DNA of 64,000 nt. Origin: JACKHO01 sp041398745 (GTDB taxonomy: Bacteria > Planctomycetota > Planctomycetia > Planctomycetales > Planctomycetaceae). Positions 42,301 through 52,156 of the stretch are shown here, one piece after another. How positions within the stretch are numbered: position 1 is the first letter of the stretch; each line of letters opens with the position of its first letter. The translations under genes were made by a program, and so were the position numbers. Where the stretch lies: positions 992,001-1,056,000 of the forward strand of contig JAWKUB010000003.1 in assembly GCA_041398745.1 (NCBI GenBank), in the 5' to 3' direction. The notes beneath the pieces were generated by a model, which was not told the origin of the DNA, did no database searches, and saw only the letters and a list, made by a program, of their open reading frames with translations.

Positions 42301-42936
42301 TTTTCGGTTAAAATCACTGATGAGCGGAAGGCTGGCGAAACAGTATTCTCGCTCGGTTCGCGCATCACGCGCGTTATCAAGCATGCCAGTGTCCGTCCAG
42401 CTGTCGTCCGGTTCCTGCGTCACCAGTGGGGAGAGTGGCAGTCCAAGGTAGCAACCAGCAACGGAAAGCCCTTGACGGGCGGAGAGCCATCGACTGGACA
42501 AGCCAAGTCTGATCACTCATACCGCGCTGGCCTCATTTACGCGATTTTCTACAACGCCATTCAACAGACCTTGGATGAGTTTCCGCGTGTTGTGGAATAC
42601 CGATCGGAACTGCAGCGTATACCGTTGCAGTACACACTTGAATTGCTTGAGGCCGAAATACGACAAACATTGTGTGCATCCGACGAAGGTCGTCATTACT
42701 ACGATCAGCTACGTCGCCGCACCGAGTTGGATGCCGATCAGGATGAATGGAGAATGCGTTTCAAGGAGATTTGCGCCGGAGTTCGCGAGCATTGCTTGAA
42801 GAAGGTAAGCGAAGCAATGCCTTTCTACACGCTCAAGTGGAAAGAGTTTCGCGATATTACCGCAGAGTTTGCGGAAGAGCACCTAAAGTTGAAATCCTAC
42901 TCTCCACCATCGAACCCGCCTGAGGTCAGTGCATGA
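39316..42936 (+). CDS. tubulin/FtsZ-superfamily protein (Tubulin_2-like)
   Basis: A 1206-residue protein. Residues 26-38 (PTVLIGLGGTGRE) are a first nucleotide-loop strand. Residues 196-208 (VTSLAGGTGAGMF) are the tubulin signature loop (GGTGxG) that binds GTP phosphates. This matches the large prokaryotic tubulin-like (Tubulin_2) family, which is often linked with VWA and membrane proteins. A helical middle and C-terminal region of about 800 residues follows, which is longer than in FtsZ. No signal peptide. The stop overlaps the next start by 4 bases (ATGA). It probably polymerises or switches with nucleotide at the membrane, but this is inference from family. Confidence 0.85.
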   Translation: MAVTTSYMGFDGQLDYEKDKLDKFVPTVLIGLGGTGREVMLRFRKNMSDEYPIWQAGCLKYLLIDTDDQTDTLNSGPPGMYDGVRIRRDQNEFVPTGIAPQEYREALNNLKQRGDRRFKNWMHPDFELLVPPRTLENGSGTIRQAGRLAFFLRYQTIRDVLERQIRSVLDFAAQHPKQLFGRPGSVDDNRLEVVIVTSLAGGTGAGMFMDLAYLVRDILDSNSDLKRVTTHSTLISVLPNIYCSVHPNLANRFQQNAYAALLEMEHYNTARPLNPFGKPQADHEERSLDRPSFRVNWSDPSGSERDLNFRPWDTCYLVDDTHDYARTRNRTKEDVCQMIADYLFLDFGNNPFAIAKRSARSNHTQLTDRRLADQVRDGGEDSEADAILYENYYGCTYSSFGLAEVFFDRERLYRIAGYRLAQILVDDLWLQTRSSYPEATYKTWASEDLTGGRIPSGEQTSYVFNAASLMALLLGDKKSGLPKIVDDTFQKLDSGGPYAESSRQISKSVQTFSDALDAATVNEPNSARNQMLTKCQEHLGRVPDVGKLRNRIRALLRERFAKIGVNPVLQLAEEFRDSLEKSSAALRKKKGQEPTSLKQGLARLTDAEAVPIVSRRTAVRTEFHDAVDGARRHVHELLESVGAEYAEMLATELRNFVDMPPSNNRPPYKTTVESFSEVRRFLEKLSQQLERQFTLHSQIQTNERKQSLLPVQSIDEYNDLIRMSLLNHPEIGPETIASSGYDSLKAERQVLNLLPQQSEDATPWTRATIMDAWLGDYRDNPDILPAVAETLAKKCQDLLRECMPLERFKGGNVVDLMIVQDSDRAERVTKMVDGSTVSLPMANIDKDPQRFRPAWRNLLGITPADANDPKSQKNAGLMEEQVSGVNAMARGGISPDRQVIHETTSAFESRMVLVRELAGIPLHAYDRLGELAKSYFSDAVRQQRELSHVRWRDTFEELPDIERISSDEYYFVQQEVLNVLRGIMLQFIRHDQDGRFSVKITDERKAGETVFSLGSRITRVIKHASVRPAVVRFLRHQWGEWQSKVATSNGKPLTGGEPSTGQAKSDHSYRAGLIYAIFYNAIQQTLDEFPRVVEYRSELQRIPLQYTLELLEAEIRQTLCASDEGRHYYDQLRRRTELDADQDEWRMRFKEICAGVREHCLKKVSEAMPFYTLKWKEFRDITAEFAEEHLKLKSYSPPSNPPEVSA

Positions 42937-45900
42937 ACCACCGTGGATGCCAGTGCGCGGCGAGCGGTCGGCCGTTGTGGAGCGTTCGCGAGCAGGATCG
43001 GTATTGCCCGGTGTGCGGCGGTCAGATTCGATGGTTGGCCCCCGTGGGTTCCTGTGTGCGCGATTCGGATCGCGCACAGGGACCTCCAGAAATTTGGCTT
43101 TATCCTACCGGAACGTCGAATACTTCACCGTGGGGCATGGACTTTGCCTTTTCCGTGATGCTGGGGTACAGCGGACCACAACGTCGTAAGGACATTCTCG
43201 ATAAAGGTGTTCCACTATCGAAACAGCTGAGCATTGAAGTCTCTAATGCAGCCCAGTCAGACGCTGACGTAACGGTTCATGACGACCCAAAATATCGCAC
43301 GTCTCTGGGCATCCACTTGAAAGGATCGTGTCAGGGACCAATCGAAAGCTACGGACAGTTGAAGGCCGACCTCACGGTACGAGGAGACTTTCCCGAACAG
43401 GAATGGTGCGTTTTCCTATGCCGCACGCCAGAACTCTGGTGCGAGTTGCGTGGGGAGGGTGTGCGCCGAGGACAAGTCCCTTCAAAGCACGACGTTTCCA
43501 ATTGGGAATTCACGGAGCGAATGCGGTTGCGACTGACTTTATCTCTCAAGGTCGATAAGGCACCGCTGATTATTGGTGAGGCCGGATTAAAGATCGAGGT
43601 CGACTTCTATGACGAACTCGGCTCTGAGCACGGAAACACGTGTCTGCAAACCCTAGAGTTGCAGCCGGACACGCCAGTACTGCCGGGCACCGCCATCGAA
43701 ATGGAAGGAGAGCAACAAACGAGCCTATATATCGATACGCACGACATGCACATCGGACATGAGGCGGTCATTCGAGTCAAACTTGATGTCGTGGGCGAAC
43801 CAACGCCTACGGTTGAGCATAAACTACGCTGTCGGATGGTCGAGTCGTCGGGAATTACCGTCGAGCCCAAGCAGGTTTCCATTCCGGTGATTTATGTTGG
43901 CGAACATCGCTCAAATGACCCCGCGAATCCAATTCTCAATCCCGAAGGTTGTGCCGGTTCGGAGTGCCTTCAGCGGTGGGAGATGGAACCGGTCATCCCC
44001 ATGATTGAGGTTCGAAATGGCGGACGGGAAACCGTGCAGTTAAAGGCCATTTTCACCGGCGACCCGGGACTCATTTCCGTCCGACTTGAAAACAGCGGGA
44101 AGGGGGCCGGAACTGAATTTGTGGAATTGCCGCCTGGGAAGTCGTGTTATCTCATCGTCGATATCAACTGCGCATCGTCAAACGTCCTGGCAAATCAGCA
44201 ACAAGGCCTGATTGTGCTTGAGAATTTTGAGCGTGCGGAAGTGGCCAAGCTTCTTATTTCCGTGGATCGAATCGCTGAACGAACAGATTCTCCGACACCG
44301 CTATTCATCGACTTCGGTAATGCCAACACCTATGGTTGCGTAACACTGCCGAAGTCCATTGGGTTTTCCCGACGTCCCACGCACGATCTGCGAGCCGACG
44401 GAAATTTTCCCTCAGTGCAGTTTTTTATCGAAATGGTGCCGAACGACCTTCCGCGTTCGAAATGCTTAATCGGCCCCCACGCCGTCGAACGCGATCGGAT
44501 TGTACAGGGACCAGACCGTCGATCTCGGGTTATTCATGGTCTCAAGTATCGTCTTGGAAGCCCCGAATTCTCGCTCAAGGACACTCGTTTGCTCTGCCAA
44601 GATGAGGTCGAAGGGACGGCCTGGCTGGAAATACCGCAATTGCTGGCCATGTTCATGAGAGAAATGATTCGCTCGGCTGAACTGCTGCTGAGGGCATGGC
44701 ATATTCGACGACTGGTCGTGAGTTATCCTGCGCGCTGGACTCCCAACCAGCGACGACAGTACATGTCTGCCATGCGGCAGGCCTGCGAGTTGATTTCACA
44801 ACATAGCCCACTTCAGCGAATTGAACTGGAGGAAGAAACGCTCATCGACGAGGCAAATGCGGCAGTATTGGGATTCGTATACGACGCAGGCACTGAGTTT
44901 GCGCCGCAAATCACGGAGTGCCTGAATAAGAACGACAAGCAGATGACGGTGGCAGCCGTTGATCTTGGCGGAGGTTCTCTCGATATTGCCGTGATTACGT
45001 TCACAAACGTTGGTGCATCGAATCGAAGACCGCGCTATCGATCCTCATATCGCTGGATTGGCGGTGACTCACAACTCGGCGGAAATAATCTCACGGTCGC
45101 GACGCTGGAGTGGATCCGCAAATATTGGTCAGAAGAACTATTTCATGATTCACAAGCGTTCTCCGAAGTCCCGGAACCTAACGATTACTTCGCGGACCGG
45201 ACTCCTGATCGTGCATCGCGTTTTCAATCACTTTGGAATGTTGCTGAGCAGGTAAAGGTGAAGACATGCATTGGGCATCAATGGACAGAGGAGGAGGCAG
45301 AGTCAATCCTCGCGGACTTAGCCTCCGCGGCCCGGCTGAATATTCCGAAAAAGGCGGAGCACAAGATACGTTGGCCGACACTAAATGACTTGTTGGATTG
45401 GAAGATTGCGAAAGATCAGCACAACATCGGCGGCTATAAGTTCCTGGAACGATTCCGCAAGCGAGTAAAAGAACTTGCGGAAGTCGCAGTAGAGAAAGGG
45501 ATTGAAGTCAATTTCCTTATCCTGGGGGGGGCGGCGTCACGAACCCCTGGCCTTGCCGATACACTTCAGGCACTTTTTACTGAGGCAACTCTGGTCGTTG
45601 ACCAGAATCGTCTGAAGGCACAGGTTGCGGAAGGACTGGCTGCCGCGTGGAATGTCTTGCGTCACGGGCAGGATGCCAGGCCAGCATGTGCTGGCGACTA
45701 CACCACAACTCCTCTCGCGCTGTGGGACGCACATCATGGTATACCCTGTGTTTTTCTTGATGTCTGTACGCCAATCAATAGCACTGACAGTCTTCCATTG
45801 AACTTGCCAGAAGAACCATCCTTGAAGCCGGTCGAGATTCTTATCGACTTTGCACAATGGTCGGCCGAATCGCCTGACCGCTGGCAACTGCTGCTGGTAC

Positions 45901-46106
45901 GGCTTCTCGAAGATGGTGGCGTAGAACAGGCTGGACGGATTGACAGTGCTGAGGGTCGGTATGTAAACACTACGATGTCGATTCCGGCTCCTCCACAGGA
46001 AACATGGGAGGACGTCTACATCCGGTTTGATGGCGCGGAAGATCGCCTCACTCTGTTCATTCGTTGCACCGAAGGAATTTGGGAGACGAAATTGCGGCCG
46101 GTCTAG
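42933..46106 (+). CDS. Hsp70/actin-fold ATPase with zinc-ribbon start and beta-rich N-terminal half
   Basis: A 1057-residue protein. The N-terminus has CQC and CPVCGG pairs, a zinc ribbon. About 60-450 is beta-rich, with immunoglobulin-like segments. From about 455 an actin/Hsp70 ATPase fold follows: phosphate-1 LFIDFGNANT near 456-465, phosphate-2 VDLGGGSLDI near 675, and adenosine loop LILGGAASRTPGL near 861. A beta-rich tail ends it. ATG overlaps the tubulin stop (ATGA), which points to coupled synthesis with that protein. It could be a chaperone-like ATPase for the machine, distinct from the more canonical Hsp70 downstream. No J-domain gene is visible in the window. Confidence 0.82.
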   Translation: MNHRGCQCAASGRPLWSVREQDRYCPVCGGQIRWLAPVGSCVRDSDRAQGPPEIWLYPTGTSNTSPWGMDFAFSVMLGYSGPQRRKDILDKGVPLSKQLSIEVSNAAQSDADVTVHDDPKYRTSLGIHLKGSCQGPIESYGQLKADLTVRGDFPEQEWCVFLCRTPELWCELRGEGVRRGQVPSKHDVSNWEFTERMRLRLTLSLKVDKAPLIIGEAGLKIEVDFYDELGSEHGNTCLQTLELQPDTPVLPGTAIEMEGEQQTSLYIDTHDMHIGHEAVIRVKLDVVGEPTPTVEHKLRCRMVESSGITVEPKQVSIPVIYVGEHRSNDPANPILNPEGCAGSECLQRWEMEPVIPMIEVRNGGRETVQLKAIFTGDPGLISVRLENSGKGAGTEFVELPPGKSCYLIVDINCASSNVLANQQQGLIVLENFERAEVAKLLISVDRIAERTDSPTPLFIDFGNANTYGCVTLPKSIGFSRRPTHDLRADGNFPSVQFFIEMVPNDLPRSKCLIGPHAVERDRIVQGPDRRSRVIHGLKYRLGSPEFSLKDTRLLCQDEVEGTAWLEIPQLLAMFMREMIRSAELLLRAWHIRRLVVSYPARWTPNQRRQYMSAMRQACELISQHSPLQRIELEEETLIDEANAAVLGFVYDAGTEFAPQITECLNKNDKQMTVAAVDLGGGSLDIAVITFTNVGASNRRPRYRSSYRWIGGDSQLGGNNLTVATLEWIRKYWSEELFHDSQAFSEVPEPNDYFADRTPDRASRFQSLWNVAEQVKVKTCIGHQWTEEEAESILADLASAARLNIPKKAEHKIRWPTLNDLLDWKIAKDQHNIGGYKFLERFRKRVKELAEVAVEKGIEVNFLILGGAASRTPGLADTLQALFTEATLVVDQNRLKAQVAEGLAAAWNVLRHGQDARPACAGDYTTTPLALWDAHHGIPCVFLDVCTPINSTDSLPLNLPEEPSLKPVEILIDFAQWSAESPDRWQLLLVRLLEDGGVEQAGRIDSAEGRYVNTTMSIPAPPQETWEDVYIRFDGAEDRLTLFIRCTEGIWETKLRPV

Positions 46107-46222
46107 GGAGGTGGACAAGTGCGGTTCGGGGTTGTGACGGGAGGTCATTGGTCCAGTAGTTTGTCGTTTTGGGAAGATGAGTTTTTAAGTCGGACAAAGC
46201 TTCCAGCTTTGCCAGGTGTGCC

Positions 46223-48520
46223 ATGCCCGTAATATTGAATTGTCTTGTTCGCACGGCTTCGATGCTGGCGTTAGTCTTCACGGTCTGCTTCGTGTCGCCT
46301 TTGGTGGCGTTTGCGCAGGATGCTGACAATGATGCCGGAGCCAATGCGGTCGACAGAACGGCCAGAAGGCCAGTTTCGCGAATTGTCATTGTCCGAGAGG
46401 AAGACGATCAAAAAACGTTCAAACTGTCGGTTGTAGACACTCAAAGCGAACTCATCGACTGGAACTTCGATATCCCACAGGGAAGATTGCAGAAGGGGCT
46501 GGTTTTGAAGTCAGTTGCGGGGCGGGGAAACGCCAACTCGAGTATCCGAGTTGAGGCCAATGGAGAAAGTGCCGACTCAACGGCTCCACACATTGCGAGT
46601 AAAACCAGTTCAACCTCCTTCGAAGTTGAATTCGAGTTACGAAACGCAAAGCAACTGGCGCCGGGAGTGTACACTGGATCATATCCATTCGAGTTTACAG
46701 TGAAGTCTGAGGAAGAGGCTGGAGCGGGCACGACCCAGGTCAAGCCCTACCCGTTCGAACTTCAACTAACCATCGTGAAGCAAGGGCATCGACTGGCCGA
46801 CCTGAACTTTTTGTCTGCCGCTGCCGCGTCTTCGGTTGTCCAGCCCGGTGTGATACTTGGGCGCGAAGTTATTTGTGACGTGACTTTGCAAAGCTGGGAA
46901 CTGTCCGAGGCGGCACCGTGTCCTGTTTTGGATTTTGATCTCGACTGGAGCGCCGATGCCGAGACAGCTGTGACCAAGCTGCTTACTGCCAAGGTGCCTT
47001 TCACATCGTCAGGTGCAATGGACGTCATCCGAATGAGTCTGGATCAGGAAGGTGTTGCCTTGTTCGAACCAGACGAAAAGTCAACTGCGCCGCTGGAAAT
47101 CGCCGCCGATTCGGACGCCGCAGAATTGCCGGTTTCCAAAGTGCGAGCTCTGTTCAACAGCCGCCTTTTCATCCAGCCTGGCCAGCCGCAAAGTTGGATC
47201 GATCCGGTCGTGAAATCGAAGCTCAGTTGGGAAAAAGCCATCGAACTGACTGACTCGGAATTCCCCGATATCAAACTTTACGAACATTTACGCACCATAC
47301 GGGTCCGTTGTCCCGCGTTGGATGTACGTGGTCAACTCACGGCGCGGGTCCAGTTGGAAGATATGACGGCCTTGGAAGCATCGGCGAATGTCGGCCCGGG
47401 TGTCGGTGTATTTCCTCAAATTGCCATCGCAGGTGAGGAAATACGAATTGTCGCTAGTGGAAAGCCGGGAATCGTCTTGGGAACTGTGAAGGTCGGAACC
47501 AGTTCAGCAACCTTGCAACCTCGATCGACCAATAGCGATATCCATGAATGTCAGGTGCCATGCCCCGATGTTGGGAGCCATCAAATCGTGGTCGCCGACG
47601 ATCCCACGCTAACTGGCGAACTCCTCGTTCCATTAACCGTACTGGGACCGCCCCAGCGACCAACACGTCCACGCTATCTCTTTTTTGGTTCCGACTCACC
47701 TTTGGTCTGGGCTCCCTGGCTACGTCACTACATAAAGCCTAAGGACTACCAGGCATATCCGGAACGAGGCTGGGACCTAGTTGTGCAGGATGCACGTGAA
47801 TTTCAATTGAGCGCTGGCTCAATTAGCGAAGTGACGTTAGTGCCATTGGGAGTACTGAAGCCAACTCAACTTACCGAGGAGTCAAACGTCAACTTTCAGC
47901 GGCGTTTCAATGCGAGCCTTATCGCCAAGGACAACGTACCGTTGCTGACGGCCTCCGCTCGATTCCCCAATGGATCGCGGCTGAGTGCGGGCGACGAGGG
48001 AGCAGGACTTGAGTTGAGCTTTGTAAGTCCACCCGACGTCAATGGCCGACATACAGCATTTGATGAATTGCCCCAAATGCTACACGTCGAAGTCCCGGTT
48101 GCGTTGTCCCTGGTCCAGGGAGACCAAACCTATGAGAGAATTTGCTACTTGCCTTTTGATGTCGAAATCATCGATGGTCGGCCTTACGACTATTACGCTT
48201 TCTTACTAGCGGCCGCCGCATCCGCATTGCTGATTACATTGGCGGTGGTCATTTACCGCGAATGGCAACGTCCACCGACAGCAGTCCCGTCGAGCTGGGA
48301 TGAGTCGGCATCACACGATGAAGGACCATTCAGCAAAAAGTCTCCAGAAGTGTTTTCGCCAAACACCGATCACTCGGCGAGCCACATGCTGGCCCTGTCA
48401 GAGGACGTGCCGCCAACTCCTGTGCAACCTTCGACTGATGTGGCTGACAACATAGAAAACGACGGCAGGGAGGGGCACAGTAGTTCCGACATAAAGCCCT
48501 TCGAAAACCCTTTTGGCTAG
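46223..48520 (+). CDS. secreted protein with a C-terminal membrane anchor
   Basis: A 765-residue protein with a signal peptide at the N-terminus (ASMLALVFTVCFVSPLVAFAQ), a long beta-rich ectodomain, and a membrane segment near 655-675 (YAFLLAAAASALLITLAVVIY) followed by a short cytoplasmic tail. Ectodomain segments such as DWNFDIPQGRLQKGLVL and GVYTGSYPFEFTVKS look immunoglobulin-like. No catalytic site is seen. The next gene encodes a secreted VWA protein, so both probably act on the outside of the cytoplasmic membrane. Confidence 0.75.
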   Translation: MPVILNCLVRTASMLALVFTVCFVSPLVAFAQDADNDAGANAVDRTARRPVSRIVIVREEDDQKTFKLSVVDTQSELIDWNFDIPQGRLQKGLVLKSVAGRGNANSSIRVEANGESADSTAPHIASKTSSTSFEVEFELRNAKQLAPGVYTGSYPFEFTVKSEEEAGAGTTQVKPYPFELQLTIVKQGHRLADLNFLSAAAASSVVQPGVILGREVICDVTLQSWELSEAAPCPVLDFDLDWSADAETAVTKLLTAKVPFTSSGAMDVIRMSLDQEGVALFEPDEKSTAPLEIAADSDAAELPVSKVRALFNSRLFIQPGQPQSWIDPVVKSKLSWEKAIELTDSEFPDIKLYEHLRTIRVRCPALDVRGQLTARVQLEDMTALEASANVGPGVGVFPQIAIAGEEIRIVASGKPGIVLGTVKVGTSSATLQPRSTNSDIHECQVPCPDVGSHQIVVADDPTLTGELLVPLTVLGPPQRPTRPRYLFFGSDSPLVWAPWLRHYIKPKDYQAYPERGWDLVVQDAREFQLSAGSISEVTLVPLGVLKPTQLTEESNVNFQRRFNASLIAKDNVPLLTASARFPNGSRLSAGDEGAGLELSFVSPPDVNGRHTAFDELPQMLHVEVPVALSLVQGDQTYERICYLPFDVEIIDGRPYDYYAFLLAAAASALLITLAVVIYREWQRPPTAVPSSWDESASHDEGPFSKKSPEVFSPNTDHSASHMLALSEDVPPTPVQPSTDVADNIENDGREGHSSSDIKPFENPFG

Positions 48521-48640
48521 CCGATCCATTCATGTAACGGTGCTAGAGCCAGGATGAGCTACCGAAGCAGACGAATTGTTTGAGTTCGCGCCGTACACCC
48601 AATTCACAGAATGAGACCGAAAGTTCCGCAAGGTTGTACC

Positions 48641-51600
48641 ATGCAAACTGAATTCAGAACTCTGCTGCTGGGGATATTCTCCTTCTTCTGTTTCGTCCCC
48701 GCTGTTTTTGCAGAAGAGCCAGGCCTCGATTTTATTATTCTAGTTGATGTCTCGCACAGTCAGGTAATTGACGAAAGCGGTAGTAACCTTCGCACGGTCA
48801 TTCGAGAGCACGCCTCCAATGCAGAAGCGGGGAAATGGGATACGCTTACTGCTGGGTCCGACCCGCAGCGTATTCGCTGGCGTGCCATTCAACTACTTGT
48901 GGACATGCTTGACGCAAATGACCGAGTCTTGATTCAGCGATTTAATCACTCATGCCCAGCCAACCCCGACTGTATGCTCAATGAAGGCGCCCCTACCGAA
49001 GAACTGGTCTTCAGTACAGTTCTCGGTACGGACCCGGAGGCCGATTTGCTCGATGAGGGGAAAGATTTCCCCAATCAGCTTTGGTCTTGCGATAAGGCTC
49101 ATCGCGACCCTCTGAATGAGTGTTTGAATCGATTCAATAAGCCGGTCCAGGATGCACCATTTCTGGATCATGGTGGAACCGATATCTGCGAGGCGCTTGC
49201 CGTTGCATTCAAGGCAATTGAGCGGAGAACCGAATCTCGTCGTCCTGTTCGCATCCTGCTGTTGAGCGACGGGGCAGATAGCCGGTTCCGTGAAGCGGGA
49301 GAAACGCTACTCACGGGTTCGACCGGACAATGGTCGTTAGACATCGAACGTTTGCAGGAGTTGATGACCGAGGAGTGGTCTCAAAAAAGAGGGGGTGGTG
49401 GGGCTGTCAGATTTCCGCAAATCTTGGACGATAACTTGCAGTTGCACACTATCGGTTTGAATCTCAAATACGGAGAGCAGGCGCAAGGATTTCTTGAGCA
49501 ACTCGCCGTGAATGGAAACGGGAAATATCACGCTGCTGAAAAAGCGACCGAACTCATTGAACTCTACCGAAATCTAATCAGGGATATCAAAGGTCTCTGG
49601 GAACGGTCGGAGGCCTTACATCCCGGTGCCTCTATATCAGTGGGCGCGACAAAGGATTTGAGGAGTTTGAGGTTTCTGGCCTATCGGCAGCCGAACAATG
49701 CGACGACGATCAGTAAACCCGAACTTCGTCGAACCACATCAAGTTGGGATGCGACTGATTTTCCATTGCAGTATGCTTCTGGACACCGTCTGATTCGGCG
49801 ACAACAAGTGGATCCACTGTACGACTACTTTTTCTGCGGCCCTACCGAGGCTGCTGGTGGTGCGAATGATGAACTAAGTCCATTTGCTAAATTGGACCGT
49901 AACGACTCGCCTTTCCTTGAGGTGACTTCAATTGATCGGGTGCCTGTAAACACGCTGCAGTTCAAAGATGTTGGTCAGCTTTTTCCGGACTGGCGGATAG
50001 CTACGAAGTCCGAGAATACAGTGAGTCGGGGCGATCTATTTCGTCTGCCAGTTGCATTGCCGATTGAGTCCTCATTTGATCTTCGTGGCTTTGAGTTTGA
50101 ATGCCAGCTTACTGAAGTCGGTCCAGACGGCGAGGTGAGACTGCAACCTCAGGTGTTGCAGATTCCAGGTTCTTCGCCAGTAATTCATTTGGAAGAACTG
50201 CTGGCAACTACCTGGGCACAAAACCTGGACCGGCGGACGTTTCGACTTGAGGCAAAGGCTGTTGGCGTCAAAACTGCTGATGGAACTAGTCATGCATTGA
50301 CCGGCTTCTACCGCATGCTGGAACCATTGACCATTAATGTCCGCAATCGACTTTCGCTGGAATTCTCGCCCGATGCGCTGCAATTGACCCGCAGCGTGAC
50401 AAGCTCTGAATTCCCCATCGGGTGGAACTCTGCGGATGCAGACCCTCAGGTACAAGTGCCCGTACAGGTTAACGTGACATTGCCTCAGCGTTTACCCAAA
50501 GACGACACTGAATCTTCTGAGAATATGCTACTTCCGGTGCTCTCGGTCATCGATCCACTGCGTCCGCAGGCGAGGGCGAACATCGCACTGGAGAATCTCG
50601 TCGGCAACTTCTCGCTCTCGCCGGGAACTTCGCGCGGTGTGCTGGAACTGAGTCGGAATCAACTTCCATCTGGAAAGGTGCGGTATGCACCAGGATCGAT
50701 TGAATTTGAGGCATTGCTACCTGGTTTACCTTCATCACCCAAGTCAATTCCCCTCAATTTGGCACTCGACCTGTTTCCCATCAAGATCGTTAAGGTCGAC
50801 AAGTTGCAGAATGAGCGGCCAATCAAGATTAGTCAGGGAACATCAATTGCTTATCGTGTTGAACTTGACGATCCAAAGAATCCGGCAGATATCGATTGTC
50901 TACTGACTCTAAATCCGCCGCCTACCGAGCAAGCTCTCGAGCGGCATGGAGACGATAAGGACATTTGGTTGGTTGACAGTTCCGGCAGGATTCATGAATT
51001 TGGAATTGGCGGAGCCAATGAGAATTGGACCGTACCCTGGAAGCTCAACGAGCCATTCCGATTGGAAATCAAGTCCAATCGGTTTGAGAGTTCGGAAGAC
51101 GGCCGGGACCGTATTTATGATGCCTCACTGATTGCGACGGGCGAGAACCTCGCGGCCTCGAATCGAATCGAGTTGAAGTTTTCTCAGGCCCCCAGGCAAT
51201 TCAAGATCAGCTCTGATTTGCGCGATGAGCTGTCAGCAACTCCTGGCAGTTCAATTTCTGTGCCAATAAAAATCCATCTGGAAAATTGCGGTTCGGAGGA
51301 GAAGCACACTCTTCGGCTCCGAGAGAGTTCTATCGATTTCGTTCAATCCGATGGAACGGAAATCAAGCTCGCAGTAGAGGGCATCACGCAATGGATGCTG
51401 AAAGGGGCAAGCAAGGAGGAAGCGATCATCAAACTGCGTGTGCCTCGGGTGAGTGGTTTTCCTGAGGGAAAAGCAGTTTCTGGAAAATTCGCGGGACAAC
51501 TGGAGTTTGAAGTGGTCCCCCCGCCAACATCAAATTCTGACCGTACAAAGGAGTCCAAGACGCCTGGCAGGGTATTCGTCATCAATGAATTCCCTCAAGT

Positions 51601-52063
51601 CGAAGTTCTCATAGATTGGCTGGTTCTCCAGTCTCGCTCTTCCGAGGGCGCCGACTGGACCGACTTGCAACCTGCCTATTGGAAACAGACCGAGACGTGT
51701 GAGCTGCCGGTGTATCGAATTGCCTCTAAGGTCTTTCTCAAGAACGGGCGTGCCGTCACTCAAATTCAAGCGGTCCGCGAACTTGACCACAGCGCCGTGC
51801 TTTTGGTGACGTTGGCAAATGCATCGCTTCTGGAGTTTGAAAACACACATGCCGGAAGAATTACTGCTACTCAGAAGCAGCCGTTCTGGGTTTTGGAGAT
51901 TCCAGAACGAAGTACGATCAAACATTTGTTCAAGCTTGATGAAGCAAGACCAAATTATGGAGTTTATCAAGGTGAAACTCGGGTGAGTTCGCCAAACCAA
52001 GACCTCCCGGGAGCGTTTTTGAGTATCGAGTCTCGTTACCTCAAACCTCCTGAAGTTCGCTAG
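48641..52063 (+). CDS. secreted von Willebrand factor A protein
   Basis: About 1140 residues. ATG 48641 starts a good signal peptide (TLLLGIFSFFCFVPAVFAEE). An upstream ATG at 48611 lacks this fit. The VWA domain has the MIDAS DVSHS near residue 37, a threonine in GGTDICEAL near 178 and an aspartate in LLLSDGADS near 206, so the metal site looks complete. The remainder is beta-rich, probably several Ig-like domains. VWA proteins bind partner proteins through the metal. It probably forms the outer face of this machine. Confidence 0.82.
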   Translation: MQTEFRTLLLGIFSFFCFVPAVFAEEPGLDFIILVDVSHSQVIDESGSNLRTVIREHASNAEAGKWDTLTAGSDPQRIRWRAIQLLVDMLDANDRVLIQRFNHSCPANPDCMLNEGAPTEELVFSTVLGTDPEADLLDEGKDFPNQLWSCDKAHRDPLNECLNRFNKPVQDAPFLDHGGTDICEALAVAFKAIERRTESRRPVRILLLSDGADSRFREAGETLLTGSTGQWSLDIERLQELMTEEWSQKRGGGGAVRFPQILDDNLQLHTIGLNLKYGEQAQGFLEQLAVNGNGKYHAAEKATELIELYRNLIRDIKGLWERSEALHPGASISVGATKDLRSLRFLAYRQPNNATTISKPELRRTTSSWDATDFPLQYASGHRLIRRQQVDPLYDYFFCGPTEAAGGANDELSPFAKLDRNDSPFLEVTSIDRVPVNTLQFKDVGQLFPDWRIATKSENTVSRGDLFRLPVALPIESSFDLRGFEFECQLTEVGPDGEVRLQPQVLQIPGSSPVIHLEELLATTWAQNLDRRTFRLEAKAVGVKTADGTSHALTGFYRMLEPLTINVRNRLSLEFSPDALQLTRSVTSSEFPIGWNSADADPQVQVPVQVNVTLPQRLPKDDTESSENMLLPVLSVIDPLRPQARANIALENLVGNFSLSPGTSRGVLELSRNQLPSGKVRYAPGSIEFEALLPGLPSSPKSIPLNLALDLFPIKIVKVDKLQNERPIKISQGTSIAYRVELDDPKNPADIDCLLTLNPPPTEQALERHGDDKDIWLVDSSGRIHEFGIGGANENWTVPWKLNEPFRLEIKSNRFESSEDGRDRIYDASLIATGENLAASNRIELKFSQAPRQFKISSDLRDELSATPGSSISVPIKIHLENCGSEEKHTLRLRESSIDFVQSDGTEIKLAVEGITQWMLKGASKEEAIIKLRVPRVSGFPEGKAVSGKFAGQLEFEVVPPPTSNSDRTKESKTPGRVFVINEFPQVEVLIDWLVLQSRSSEGADWTDLQPAYWKQTETCELPVYRIASKVFLKNGRAVTQIQAVRELDHSAVLLVTLANASLLEFENTHAGRITATQKQPFWVLEIPERSTIKHLFKLDEARPNYGVYQGETRVSSPNQDLPGAFLSIESRYLKPPEVR

Positions 52064-52156
52064 GAAAAGTTGCTGGCCGCTGTTCATGCGACGCACATGC
52101 TTCATGAAATGAATTTGTGAGCTTCAAGAGAGTGTGATCTCCGCAGCTGCTCTACT

